Assembly: GCA_900708905.1 (NCBI GenBank)
Contig: CAADRB010000003.1
Coordinates: forward strand, 1,294,627 to 1,358,626
Origin: Hymenolepis diminuta
Taxonomy: Eukaryota > Platyhelminthes > Cestoda > Cyclophyllidea > Hymenolepididae
Length of the DNA stretch: 64,000 bases
Direction of reading: 5' to 3'
The translations under genes were made by a program, and so were the position numbers. This document shows, in pieces, positions 14,701 to 27,700 of the stretch. The notes beneath the pieces were generated by a model, which saw only the letters and a program-made list of their open reading frames with translations, made no database searches and was not told where the DNA came from. The first letter of the stretch is position 1, and every line of letters starts with the position of its first letter.

Positions 14701-16131
14701 TATGTTAACGATATCCAGTTACCTCATAAAAATGTAGGGGATTATTAATTGGTCCGAAAAAACTAATAGTTAAACGTTATTTACGGCATCAAAGGGAAGT
14801 AAATAAAATTTTTCATAGTTTACATACTTTTATTTTCTCTTTCACATATACGGATGGAGTATGATTATCAGTTTGATAGACATCCTATGCAGCAGTAGGA
14901 AGCGCTAATCGTTTTCCACAACAATCGAGTTGTCTTTTCCCTTAAATTAGATATGAAGAGGAGTTGGAGATCAATGACTTTCCGCAGAATGTGCGTTGGC
15001 GCATCACCGGCCGTGAGATGCTGACCCATCTGAATGAGTATTGTGATGTCGGCGTCTCAGTTCGTGGTATCTACATTCCTTCTGGCAAGTCGGGAGCCGC
15101 AGTGGCCGCTGCTGAATCGGCTGACGAACGACCCCTCTATTTGTGCCTGGAGGCCAACAACGAACGCTCTATTCAAATGGCCAAGACGGAGATTATGCGT
15201 ATTATCAAGGAGGAGCTTATCAAACTTGTAAGCCTTTTTTAATTCATGCACTTCTCTTAGTTACTAGTATTAGTTTAGGTAGGGTTGAGCCTATTCTCAA
15301 TTTCAAAGGGTTCATTTAAAGCCTCCTGAGAGAAGGTCTTGTCAGCCGAAGTTTTTAGATGCATCTTGGGTATTAGCTTTTATATTCGATGGAGTAGTGA
15401 TGAAAGTGCACACTTACTAAGTCAAAGGTCACAAAAACAATGCTCATCGATGCACACCCAGTGACGTGGATGGCCAACAGCATAGGTTAGTTCAAACTAA
15501 CAGGAGGGAGTGGTAAAATACAGGTTTCTCGTAAGTGCTGCTTGTGGTGAACTGTTTCTTGTCTTATGTTTGGTCCTATTTTGTATGCAGCTTTAACTGT
15601 CTGCTTTTTATATAATTGGCATAATTAATTATCAAATTAATCCTTGGTATAATTAGTTTTTTAACGTCATATCGATTGCCTTATATTATGTAATGAATCA
15701 CTACATGCTCCCCGAGTGCCTTTGTTCTATCCTTAATGGGTTTAGGAAGTTATTTTTGGTAGTTACTCTTGTTTCTCCTACGATCTGCAACTCCCCGAGA
15801 TTCTAAAATATTTTTCGACCAATTTGCTGAATATTTGAAGAAATCTCTCGAGTTAGAGAATTTGATGGATCTTTCATTAAGGTTTTCTTCGCTATCACTG
15901 TCCAAGATGAGCTTTTACGCTGCTTAAGTCTTGTTATCTTTCTCACTATGTGGCAAGGTCAAGGTGAAAGGTTGTTTCTACTGGGCTCTCGACTGATTAG
16001 AACATTGCAATACACATTCCCAATTTACCATCTTTTAATTCATCATACGAGTATTCTAAATGCGATTTTTCTCTTTATTTTAGCAATCCGGCAGCAGTTT
16101 GACGAACCGTGGGCGTTACAAGGTCATGTGA
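5790..16131 (+). CDS. DDX46: DDX46/Prp5-like DEAD-box RNA helicase, complete, 12 coding exons
   Basis: Nuclear ATP-dependent RNA helicase of the U2 snRNP/pre-spliceosome step of splicing (known for the DDX46/Prp5 family). Exons: 5790-5797, 6115-6496, 6934-7179, 8146-8373, 9165-9445, 9508-10132, 10840-11174, 12048-12210, 12855-13135, 13581-13835, 14951-15227, 16084-16131. All introns are GT-AG and the phases agree, giving 3129 nt or 1042 residues, close to the human protein. Residues about 3-48 are Arg/Ser-rich; an acidic [10 protein letters not shown] block is at 167-176 and DPLDAYM precedes the intron at 212. Core motifs: Q motif Gln near 392, AKTGSGKT 409-416, PTREL 446-450, TPGR 495-498, DEAD 522-525, SAT 553-555, ARGLD 674-678, HRCGRTGR 699-706. 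The C-terminus has the family's [11 protein letters not shown] motif and ends GRYKVM. The start ATG is on an 8-nt coding exon and restores the RS domain in frame. Identity is near certain; exact 5' end less so. Confidence 0.97.
15409..15545 (+). mobile_element. diverged SINE fragment
   Basis: Shares AAGTCAAAGGTCA and CACCCAGTGACGTGGATGG with the family but lacks head and tail. It lies in the last DDX46 intron. A shorter piece with the same first block is at 16731-16790, and another, internally deleted, at 8464-8530. Confidence 0.6.
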
Positions 16132-16871
16132 AGTGTGAAATCTCTGCGTCTTTGGCACTCTGTCTATTATAACACACAACTATGTTATTGTTTTTCGGCA
16201 CCACAGCGTGGTGTATCATCTGTTGTATAAAGTAAAAAAAATTTTCATTGCTTATAATTTTTTCCCTATTTTTATCTATGAAACGTAGTAGAGTTAAAAT
16301 AGGGTTAGTTCCAGCAACACAAACTCGAGTCGCACAATTTTTTAAAGTATGTATCGCGCCACGCAAATGATGCCTCCTATTGCTACTATTGCATGTTAGA
16401 CCCGGGGAGTTTAAATCTCCGCCCAGGGTCGGGCGGATGGTTAGAGGGTGGACGAGTGATTGAATGTCCTATTGAGACATTCTCTAGGGCAAACTATGTC
16501 TCATATTGAAGACGTGATACCAAAGTCCTATCAATGAGGGAAACCGCTCTAATTATAGTGATTGGGATTGGAAAAATTTTTTCAGGTATTGTTAAACTTT
16601 TGCTGAAAATCGAAGGAAATGTGTATTAACGTCGAGTTAGTCTGAAGGAAAATAAAATGAAAATATTAATAATAAAATATAATGGTAAAAAATAATGACC
16701 AAAACATGTGAACTACATCTGCCCGAAGGTAGTCAAAGTGCGTACTTACTAAGTCAGAGGTCATGACTATACACTTCCTTCGTCCAGTATCCAAATTGTA
16801 AAGAATTAGGGATTTCTTCCACTGTCTCCTCAACTTGTGACACGAGGATTTACATTAGCAGCAGTTTGTTC

Positions 16872-17182
16872 ATCCATACCATTGAGATTAGGCAGAGTGT
16901 AAAAGGGTGAGACTTAGACTGGTAGAAGTCCTCAAATCGGGTAGAGGAGAACTGGATGATATTGCTGGACATAACCACTTTTGGCATGATATGAGTGACG
17001 AATACTCGGCGGAGGCTGTTAATAACTTTATGGGTTGTGGCAGATTTAAAAGGTATGACTCCAGACCGTTTTGAATATGAATTCACCAGGATTGGATAAT
17101 AGGTCCAGTAAGACTGACATCAGTGTGAGACCAATGAACTTTAAATTGGGAGCACGTGAGATCCTGATGATAAGAAAGTGTA
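16872..17182 (-). pseudogene. dispersed repeat family R2, copy 2, with fibronectin-III-like traces
   Basis: Minus-strand frame: LSYHQDLTCSQFKVHWSH, then LTGPIIQSW, stop, IHIQNGLESYLLNLPQP. A Trp strand, a Gly-Pro-Ile turn and an N-G-x-x-x-Y-x-L strand is the spacing expected of a fibronectin type III domain. In-frame stops show that it is decayed or that the splicing is unrecognised. Further minus-strand open pieces continue to about 17614. Source gene unknown; weak call on domain, better on repeat status. Confidence 0.4.
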
Positions 17183-17769
17183 GTCTAGCCTGCATTTTGT
17201 GCAACCACTTTTGATACTGTTCCCCCGGAGTGGGAAGCAAGTTTGACAAGACCGATTCCCTCGGGTTATTTGAATTTATAATCCACCAGTTTAGTTCAAC
17301 TGTGGTTGAACTGATCAAGACTTTTTGGAGACTTAATCTTGGTGGAAGAGATTTATATATCCCTTTGACGGAATAAATGATTTGTCTGGAGATCACTCAG
17401 ACAGGATTTCGGGACTGATTGTTTCTTAGGCACAGCTGTCTCGGGAGTAATTCGTTCTGGAACCACTTGGGGCTGATGGACGCAACTCCATGTCATTATT
17501 GGTCGTATTAACTGGAGCTGCAGTAAGAAGCACCTTAGTAGAGAGAGGTGCAAATAGAGATTGAACAGAATTTATAAAATTTAGAGAAACAATGGTAGCA
17601 TGCTTGTGGAACATCAGGAGACATTTTAGGCTTAATTTTTACAGAAAGAACCTTTATTTTTGCGGAAAATCTTGCAAACATTTCATAAAGAACTGAGCAA
17701 TCCGCATTTTGTTGGAGAACCTAAGAACATTTTGATTTCGCCTTTGTGTACACCACTTGTTCTATAAGC

Positions 17770-17920
17770 CTCAAAAAAATAGCCTACAAAGACCAGAAGT
17801 CAATAGCAACGTTTAATCGTCCCATTGGTAGACCTTACTCCAAAGTTATGCAAGACGACGACCCTGCAACTTAGCAAATTTTATGAATTGTTAATAGGAA
17901 GCTGAAAAAAAATTATTCAT
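17770..17920 (+). repeat. dispersed repeat family R3, copy 2
   Basis: Contains ATAGCCTACAAAGACCAG, TTACTCCAAAGTTATGCAAG and ACGACCCTGCAACTTAGCA; matches the window's first 160 bases and the 38290-38420 copy in the same order. Confidence 0.5.
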
Positions 17921-18007
17921 TTTAATCCAGTAGTTAATGTACCAACTGGCTATGCATAATTTGTGTGTCAGTAATAAGTAAAAAGTAATGGTAATCCAGA
18001 TCTCTAG

Positions 18008-18361
18008 GGGATGCTACACCTAAGTAATCCTCCTAAGCATTCCAAATAGCCTCTAGAAGAGTCCTCTGTTATCAATTTACTCCCAAAATCACCTAGGCTA
18101 TGCCCAACGCGGTAAGAACAAGAAAGATGTTAAGTGGAGAGAGTTTATTACTCACTTTACCGTACTTCATTGTCAAAAGCTTAGTCATTAAATACAAAAC
18201 CATGCTGGGCTACAGGGATCTTGATTGCTGATTGGCTGAGGAGGTCTCGCACACACGCCGCGCTTGTTTTTTCTACGCGACCGGTTACATGCCGCACATT
18301 CCAGACTGTTCTAGCGCACGTGATTCAACCAGCCTTGTTGACGTTGTGATCTCCACAGATC
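18008..18361 (+). repeat. dispersed repeat family R1, copy 1
   Basis: Direct match of about 330-350 bases, with substitutions and small gaps, to 40670-41000. Conserved blocks include TAAGTAATCCTCCTA, GGTAAGAACAAGAAAGAT, GATTGCTGATTGGCTGAGGA and GTTCTAGCGCACGTG. No open frame. A CCAAT-type ATTGGCT and an E-box CACGTG are inside, so it may be LTR-derived, but no TG..CA ends or target duplications were proved. Confidence 0.7.
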
Positions 18362-21300
18362 TGACAATGCTTTAGATTTATCATTTTATTTAACTTGATC
18401 TACGTTTAATTTATGTTAATAAAAATGTTGACCCTACATCAAACTGGATTTGAAGTAGTTGAATCCTAGCTATTATGGTCTTGTTTCTTGCTCCCTCATA
18501 TATTTACGTACACTTTTTGAGAATTTGGCAAGGTTTTGAACATTACTTACTGAACTAATATGGGAACGTCAGAATTTGAGTGTCATTTTACTCGGAATAT
18601 CTCTGATATCATAGCACCTCTATTCCTGTTCAATCCATGAACTTTAAAGTGTTTTAATTTGTCGGGATAGTATCCAACACCTGTGAGCTATTTGACGAAA
18701 ATCACGCCAAAATCTAAAAGGTATTTAGGAGTTTTCTCCTAACCACAAAGCATTTATTTGGTTATCGACGATTTCGAGATATGAGATTTGCGTTGACCAA
18801 TTTCAACCAATGTGTGTGGCATTCTACTGATGTCCGATCACGATTAATAAATAGACATTTCATCGATCTATATGCTTAATTGGAACAGTCACCCGCCATC
18901 CTAGATTTGGCATACGTATACGAAAATAATTTCAATAATCGATAATTAATTTTCATCTATATTTGATCTCACTTTCAGTGTCAATATCATTGCCTTGCAA
19001 ACAAATTTGATTGGTTTAGCATTTAATCCGAATAGGTATCAGAGTTCTCGTCTAAGGCGATTCCATTTTTTCCGGTAGTGAGTTATGACAAAGACGTATT
19101 GCTTCTGTCTACTGTTTCACATCATTACGTAACGAATCAATACAGCTTGTGCTAACAAATTTACTCATTTGTAGACAAACAACGATGAATTCTTGAAGCT
19201 GAGCCTACTGGAGAGCTGCCGATTTTTCCGTTAGCTATCAAATCTCAATAAATTCAGCCCATGCTACCAAATCTTCAAAAGAAGATAATCGTGCGACTAT
19301 CCAACCGGCGGATACTGCACAGGAATTAGGCATCAACAATGTTCAAGAAAATATTTCCCTTTAGGGTGTAATTCAGGAACTATCAACTCAGATGCGAATG
19401 CCAGAAGCGGTAAGTTTTGTAATCCCTTCTTATTTTTAAGCCTATTTTACACTCAAGGTGGAAATATTTTTGGAATCCTGATTGAGAAATTCGCATTTCA
19501 TTACTGTTCTTTTGACTAATAGTAATCTCGTGAAATCTAATTTCTTAAGTGGTCTGGTTAACACTCGGCGCTTAAGAGATAGGTGCACTTTTCCTCAACA
19601 GTAGATTGTGTTATTATTAGCATTTACATTTGTTAATCTTGGAACACGTGCAAATTTTGAGTTGGGGTCCAGATAATAAAGTCTAGATGGTTACCAAGGC
19701 AAGTAAACTGCCTTTATTATGAAATTCTGAGTGTTGAACAGCTGAAGTGGAAAGAATTACCCTAAAAGTGATTGGCTATGTGACCAGCAGCGTTATTCGG
19801 GTATGTTAAATGTTTCCATTAAAACCTGAGGCGCTTACTGATAAAATAGATAAAAACTGAGAGACAAAGGCGAGTCTGAAGTCGGAGGACTAGACTTTTA
19901 CTTTAACAAAGCGCGCAAAGTTAAAAACACATGCGATAGTATTGGTTAAAGCGTAATCGATTACCAATATTGTTAATACAGTTGAGGAAATCAAATATAA
20001 AAGTTATGGGAATAGGGGAAAGCGAGAAGCACATTTGAGTAGAATATATTAGAGCGGTACGTCATAGACTGACGTGGATCGATTGGGGCACACATCAATG
20101 ATTTGTCGATGAAAAATGAACTACCACTGCTCGATGACGAGGCATGTTGGTTTTATAAACTAAGGAGAATATAAATACACGGCTGTTACAGGCCTTTGAA
20201 TTGTAAAATGCGCACAGTTGGGGATTGCAATTGCTTTGTCTTACGGACAAGAAGAGCAAGTATATGCGATTAGCAAAGGCAATGCTAATTTGTCTTAATT
20301 GCATCTTATCACTAACAGGTACGAATACAATTACACTGATTAAGAATATACGTCAATACCCACTTTCATTTTACAGTGCTCAGTTGCTTCTTTATAAGGT
20401 TATGACCACTCATACCTCAAAAAGAAGAAGGGACATGATAATAAGTTGATTTATTTAGATGAAATTGGATATGTGGCAAATGACGGAGAGAGAAGTCTTG
20501 TGAGTTTAAGCCACTCAAATCGGAGAAGTAATTAGCTTAAGATAGGAAGCTGGCTATCAAAGCACAGAGCTCGGGTTTTATCTGAGTATGATCAATATCT
20601 GGATAGAAATACATTGTTTTTATGTTCGAAAATGAACCGTTGTTGTTACCCGTGGCAAAGCAGAAATTAAATATTTATTTCATGAGAAAACATTCAAATA
20701 AATGTAAAGAACATGTATGAATCTAGATCATTAATCTAAATAGATAAGTATGAACTTCAAATCAGTGTGAAGGCAGAAAGGAGATTGAGGAAGAGCTCAA
20801 GTTGCTTTTGGTGTTCCTTTGTTACTAACCTGAGATACTTGAATGTATTGGGATCGGTTGAGGCTTAGTGTTGAAGGTAATTGAGTGACAATTGATCTAG
20901 ATATCGGTTTCAATTGTCTTAATCGAAGACTTTAAAATACCAGTTAAAATGTGTTTGAGTTTAGATGACATCATCTGTACGAATTTGGTCAAATATGAAA
21001 GACAGCTGTAACCAGAAAGTTTATTAATGGAAAGCTCTGAAGTTGGAAGCGTGGAATAGTCTGAGAGGTTAACAGATGCTGTGATTGCTGAGGACGAGAG
21101 CAGATACATAATGAGAGTCGTCGATGTTGTGTGTTGGGGTATTTCATATGGCGCGTACGTATTTGGTTGTTTATATTAGGAGAAACAGCGCACTGTTATG
21201 TTCGCCTTCAATCGATAAGTATTTTATTAAACCGCATCTTTGACAGAGAATGATATGGCCACCTTTCGCTAAGAGAGACAAAAAATATTTATATTTGTGA

Positions 21301-21711
21301 TATTAAATAAGTGGTTCCCAGTCTCGAGCTAAAGAAATCAGCGAATTTTGCCCAAAAATTCAAGTCCCTTATTTGATAGTTTAACTCGTAAAATAGATCT
21401 TTTCGTATGCTATGAAATTTGCCGAAACATCCTCTGCTATTTTTAGCAAACACGCCGATTACCAATATCGCAAATTAAACATGTCACAGTAATGGTTCTA
21501 AAAAAGGATTATTCAAGATCTCACACTCATTTGTCCGATTTTTGTATCCCTGGGTTTTGCCTGTGTCTTAAACAGCACACGAAAGCACACAAGTTCAGCC
21601 ATCATATGCGTCCAGTAAGAAATTATTGTGCAAACTATAGTCTTGGCAACAAGGGTCATCATGTCCCACACCTGGCGCATTCTTCAAATTTATCCCACAA
21701 AATAAGCCTCA

Positions 21712-24700
21712 ATGGGGCGGATAACAAAGACACGATTGAAGACGAAGGCCAAGGACGAAGCAGATGATGATCGTGCGATCGATAAAATAACAGGCACCAA
21801 GCCTAGACCACGAGGTTCAAAACGGCGTGGTAGTAAGAAAACCACGAGAAAAGCAAGTGTAGCTAGGATCAAAGAAAATAACGGTGATCCTGAGGGGAAG
21901 ATGTCCCAAAAGGACCAGGTGGTCTTTGAGATAAAGAGAAAGAGAGAGAAAATCACCAAGCCACCAGCGAATTTAACCCTCATAAACGGCGAGAGCAAAA
22001 ATGAGTAAGTCTTTATTTTTCTTTAAAGATGTTATTTAAAGGGATGCGTTTAAACTAGTTCGTCTTTGCTACTGAAATCAGAGATTTAGTAGTATCTTCT
22101 TGAAATTTTCTTCAATTTCAGTTCATTTAACCTGCGCACTGAAGTCTTCGTGAAACGCAGAGGAGGACTGGTGTTGAGTTGGACTGGTTCACGGGTCGAG
22201 ATTCCGCAAGGAGCTGTGTGGGGACCGAAGAATCGTCTTATTTCAGCCTTCTTGCCGCCTCCGATTAGAGCTTATGCGTGTCCCTGGCTGGGACCTAATT
22301 TAAGGCTGGGAAGCGAGGTCCATTTAGTATGGAGTTCTGTTAAACTAAGGAAGCCAGCCCAAGTATTTATTCCCTTTTCATATGCTGCTGTTTTGGAAAT
22401 GACTACGGCCGAAGCTACTAAGAGAGCGGAGGAAGCCTATGTTGAAAAAGGTACCAACAGCATAATATAAAATGAAATTTAAATTATTAAATTTCATTTT
22501 CTTTAAATTTTTTTAGTCAAGGCTGCTCGGGAAGCAGCAAAAGAGGAAGCGAAAGTTCCTGACGAAACTACTCCCCCAGACGGTACTGACCAAAACCAGA
22601 AAGGCAAGCCCAACCATATTTTGACAGTTATTAGTCTTAGTTTAAATTAATTGAGGGTGAATTTTAATTGCATATATTTAATGAAATAGAATATCACGAG
22701 ATATGAAAGATAAGGTCTTCCACACGGCTAATTACGGAAATATTTATCAAACTGGCCGGGTAAATAATCAGCTAATAACTAACTGAACACGTGTAAAATA
22801 TTTATAGAACAGGTGAAGATTCAATCATAATAATCAATAACTGATCGATCGATTTGGCTACTGAAGAATTTAAAGAAGAAGGATTAAATTTTCCTTTTTT
22901 ACTAGACAAAGCCAAAGATATTCGGGTGATTGTTAAAGACGGGACTGAGAATTCCAAGACTAAAGCTGCTCCAGCGGGTGTCAACCGAAAGCAAATGGGT
23001 AAGTTAATTAAGTCATATATGTATTTATAATTAACAATTTTCAAGGTTAGTGAAGCATTTACATAATAAGCGTAATGAGGGTCAACTATAAATAATCATT
23101 CACTAGTTTCATTTTTAATCGCCCAGTAGAAGTTAAATAAACTAAGGAATGTAAGTTGAAAATTGAATGCCGTTACATAATGTCTATCTTTGCGATTTTC
23201 ATGGTAATGCTTTACTACTTTTATTCAGAGGAAACTGATAAGCCAAAGAAGGAAAAGAAGAAAGGTAATCAGGAACGCAAATCCGTTAATTACGTCAGTG
23301 TCGGTGTACCACTGCTCGATACTCGTTCTGTCTATGTTCTTCAGTCAAAAATTGGAGACGATTTCTGGACCCTCAAGCAAGGTGTTGAGGTATTTTCCAT
23401 TTGGATTAGCGAAAAGTTACCTGGTGGAGATCATTCTTAGCTGCAAAATGTTTTAATAACGTGTAGATGGATTCGGAGAAGATATTTACCTAATTATTAA
23501 TAATACAAGAGGAATAAAAGGGGCACAAAGTGAAGAGGGCAGAGAAGGGGTCCAATGAGATTGGAGCGCACAATGAATACTCTGTTGAGTAAAGGAGGGC
23601 AGAGTAGACGTCGGGACATACATCCGCACTTTTTCATGCATATTGTAAATGAATCATTCAATCGCTGGGTCTTAATTAGCGTAAATTCAATGAAAATTAA
23701 TGGGGGACTAAAAGGATATGAAAAGGATATGGTTTAAATCATCTCTTATTACGACAATGCGTCTTTAGCATATTAGATGCAAGGTTGGTATAAGAATCAT
23801 AATTCATTTCTTAAATGTCGAATATAAGTAAGAGACGGTTGAATAAACACCAGTGATTAATGAGATCTCGGCAATATATCCGATGATCGCTGTCGGCTAT
23901 TTTTAGAAGAATCTCTACTTGTTTAATTGACCAGTCTAGAGAACCAATAAAGGGCTCTTTGGAAACGGAAAAAACGAGATCCTTATCATGTCATATTGTC
24001 CGGACAGTATAATTGTGATTAGGCCATGCAAAAAGAATAAAATTCACCCAAAACTAGCTCAAAATTATTTCATTTCAGTGATTTTTCGTAGAATGATTTA
24101 TTATAAATAATGCATATTTCATTATCAGATAATCCAACCAACTATCCACTACAGTGAATGGCCTAACAGCATGAGAGAAAGAGCCTATCAAGCTGGTCGT
24201 TTTAGTGATGACCCTCGGTCCAAATCTATCCCATCTCCGCTATCATCTGTCACCAGCAAGAGCTCAAGTGCAAAAAGACGGGGTCACAAACCGAGCTCCA
24301 CAGTCAATGACATTGAACAAGAGATGCGTTCAGCTCGAGATGGAGTTACTAACCTAGAAGTTACAAAAAAGTCTGCAGCTTTTACTGGTGGAGTTAGTTT
24401 CAGCACAAATGATTTGGATCATTTTATAGTAATTGTCATCGGAACACCCTCAGAAACAGTAACTTTTGACAAAGATGGAGGATTGCTTAAATCACCTATA
24501 ATTCACCCCTTTTTCAGTGTCAGGGTTCCAAAATTAGCTCTGGAGGAAAGTCAGACATCGACTTTTAAAGCAGTTCAGATGCGAAAGGAATTAATGGAAT
24601 CAATTCAACATTTCGATAGTCAGTTGACAGAAATCAATGAGTGTTCTAACATCTATGAACTGGATCTGGGGAATAAACCCTTTGAAAGACCTGTAACTAT

Positions 24701-27700
24701 TACTCTTCCTCTTCCACAATGGTATACTAGAATGATTGAACGACTTCAAGCCCCTCCACAGCCAACAGATTTGGGAAGAGTCGAGCTGACAGACGATACG
24801 GAGCTCCAGACGAGTACTGTGGGCTTCAGTGTAAGTCAATTGCACGAAAACACATCGAGGCCTACAGAGATTGAAAGGGGTAAGAAGAGTATTCAGATGA
24901 ATCTGAACAATGAAATACCTTTCGAAGAGAGGCCAAAAAATCTTATTCTCCTTTACCAGGTTTGTGATAAGAAATACATCATTCTAATAAAAAGTGCTCT
25001 TCATAAGTTTGAGACTTAGATATAATATACCTCAATGTAATTAAAGGGGATGTTTTTGGCAGACTGACTTTAAAAGTTATAAAGTATATTTTTACATATT
25101 TTAAATAATCATGGTCGCATTTATCACCTTATTATATTTCGTTCTGATTTAGCAAGACTATTGTGAAAATATAATTAAATTTGAGTTTTATCAAAGAACC
25201 CCCAGAGCTGAATATAAACATTGATGAGGGTAGAAAATACGCTTAGATTCACTGTCTGCAAGTTAATAAAATTGTCATCGTTTCAACCATTGATTTATTG
25301 CACTATTATATCGATCTGGGCTGAAGTCTGGTACTATTAATTCCTACAACTCGTGATTCTCCGTTGGTGTGTCATCCTTCGGTTAATTTTACTGTCCCTG
25401 TTTATTTTTAGTTGAAGAGTATTACCTACTTATTTTTAGATAGTAGCAATAAAAATTCGCAGATATTTTGGTCCATATTTGTAGTCAGATATTAGGTGTT
25501 GATTTCTAATTTACATAAATCCGGGTTACAAACCCTATCTTTTAATGAAATTGTTAACCCAAACTTGATTATTCGTATTTTCGGCAATAATTAATCAAAT
25601 GATACATGTGGTATGCTTTCTATAAGACTGATTAATAATTTCGATTACTTTGTGAGGATTTAAGTATTAGAGAGTAAGTAAAAGTATTCCATCGGCATCT
25701 GAGACCTCTCTTACCTGGACCTATTTAAAATAATTTAAGATTATCAGTGTAAGCATCGTAACTCTTGACTAAAAACTTCAAAATATCCCCAAAATAGCAG
25801 TAGGGGAGAAGAGAGGACATGCAAAGGCTCCAGAAATTTTTACATCACTTCATTCAACTTATGCGCCATGCAAGGCTTTCGAGTACTGTTTGTGTAATTA
25901 AGGAGAAAGGATAAAGTGAGATTAATTTACTTCTAATTTATTGCCGAATATTTATGTCCTTATTAACCGAATTTGACCGATAAAATAGCCATTGGTTTAT
26001 AATACTGAAATGTGCTTGTTTTGGAATAAATTGGGATGGAAACAAATATGTGGGATTACAATTGCACATCTTGGACAGCATTGGAATTGCAACTTCACAG
26101 CTTGATATAACTTGTTTACGCGGCAATTCTTCTCCCTCTTTGTGAGGTTATAGTTCTGAAATACCTTCTCCATCACTTTTATATCCCTTCAGAATGAAGG
26201 GAAGCAATAACCTGATTTCCTCATTTCTTTAATACCTAATAGATGATATACTAATATTCGGATCAGATATTGCCCCTACTATGTCTTACTTTAACAATTT
26301 ATTTTTCCTCAGCGACCCTTTATGAAACGCCACTTAGTATGGAGAGCATGCAGCGGAGACGTCAACAGTGACAACATGAGCACAAAACGGCAGAACAAAA
26401 CAGGACCCTATCGTGATTCCGTAATCACGCCTATGCTACGTGGAGACAACATGAACGCCAAAAACGGATGGATTCATCTTCTACTGGGCTTGAAAGGAGC
26501 CCCCTGGAAAGATGTACCCGTGAATGGGCCCTTCACACCACGATGTCTGCAAATTAATACTTATCAACTTGGGCGGTGAGTACATTTTGCGAGATTACTT
26601 CGATTACTAAGAATAATGAGTAGTTAATAATCATGGTATCACCACGGATTAACCATGAGAACTATCTCTGATTTGAAACAAAATATAGAGATGAGATACT
26701 CCAGTTACACGAAGATACACTTACTCCTCTAAAAGTGTGTTAAATCCGTCAAAAAGTTGAAAATTATCGCATATTAACGGTACCAATTAGGTTTGTAGGC
26801 ATTTACTAGATAGCTTTTGTAGTGATTTTCATTTATGAATTTCTGACTAACCTCTTTCAATAATATTACTTATAATCAGCATTTTCTATCTGAACTCTTA
26901 ATTTCCTTAATGTTAAATGACCTTTTCATAGAAGTGCGTATTCGCCTATGTTACCGTCAACCCGTAAATTTACCTTTCGGTAAATATAATTCCGATTAAG
27001 CTTATGAGTAACTCTTCAGTTGTCTACTTAATAGAAGTACATACTTGAAACATTCCTAGTATGATATCTTTTCCCAGTTCAGTAGTTAGTTGTTTTCATT
27101 AGCGATATTGTAGGAAAAAATCATAAAATCATTAATATCTTATCACTTGAAAAAAGGGTAGAATTGTCGGCGTTTTAGACTAAAATAGTAATAATTTTGG
27201 CTGATTTACATCTTCGTAATTTAATTAATTATTTTAATAGTTGATCTGGAAGCAGTTGTGCTAAATGACGTGTGTATTGCTGTGTTAGCATTAGCTTATG
27301 TTAAATTCCCTTCAAGTCTTCCTTTCCCTACTCTTTGCGGAGGAGAAGAAAGTTTATCGTTGGCCTAAATGAATAAACAATAGGCATAAAGAATCGGTCG
27401 AAAGACTTAAATTCCGGCAAGTATGAGACCCTAGTCTGAAAAAAGCAGTCTTGGAGAGTCGGGGCGAGTATGAACCTGAAAACACTATATTACTATTCTC
27501 CAATAGTAAAACTTCACCCGGAGAAAATTTTTGTCCATTACGATGCAGAAAAATTTTGGAAGCTTTAACCAGTTGAATAATGTAAACAGCAAACAAGTTC
27601 AACGAGATGAAAGAAAGGGAAGGGGTGTTAAGAACAAGAACTTAATGAGGTCAGAAGATCGAATTTTATTTGATTTTAACTATGGAAGTATTGATTATAA

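Larger units (their letters stand above)
16132..21711. other. intergenic region between DDX46 and the ZU5 gene
   Basis: Contains a SINE fragment near 16731, R2 with decayed coding sequence (16872-17614), R3 (17770-17920) and R1 (18008-18361). A small GC-rich patch with hyphenated symmetry is near 16395-16440. From 18400 to 21700 I see no supported feature. No canonical polyadenylation signal is close to the DDX46 stop; the first clear AATAAA motifs are near 16650-16672. Confidence 0.6.
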
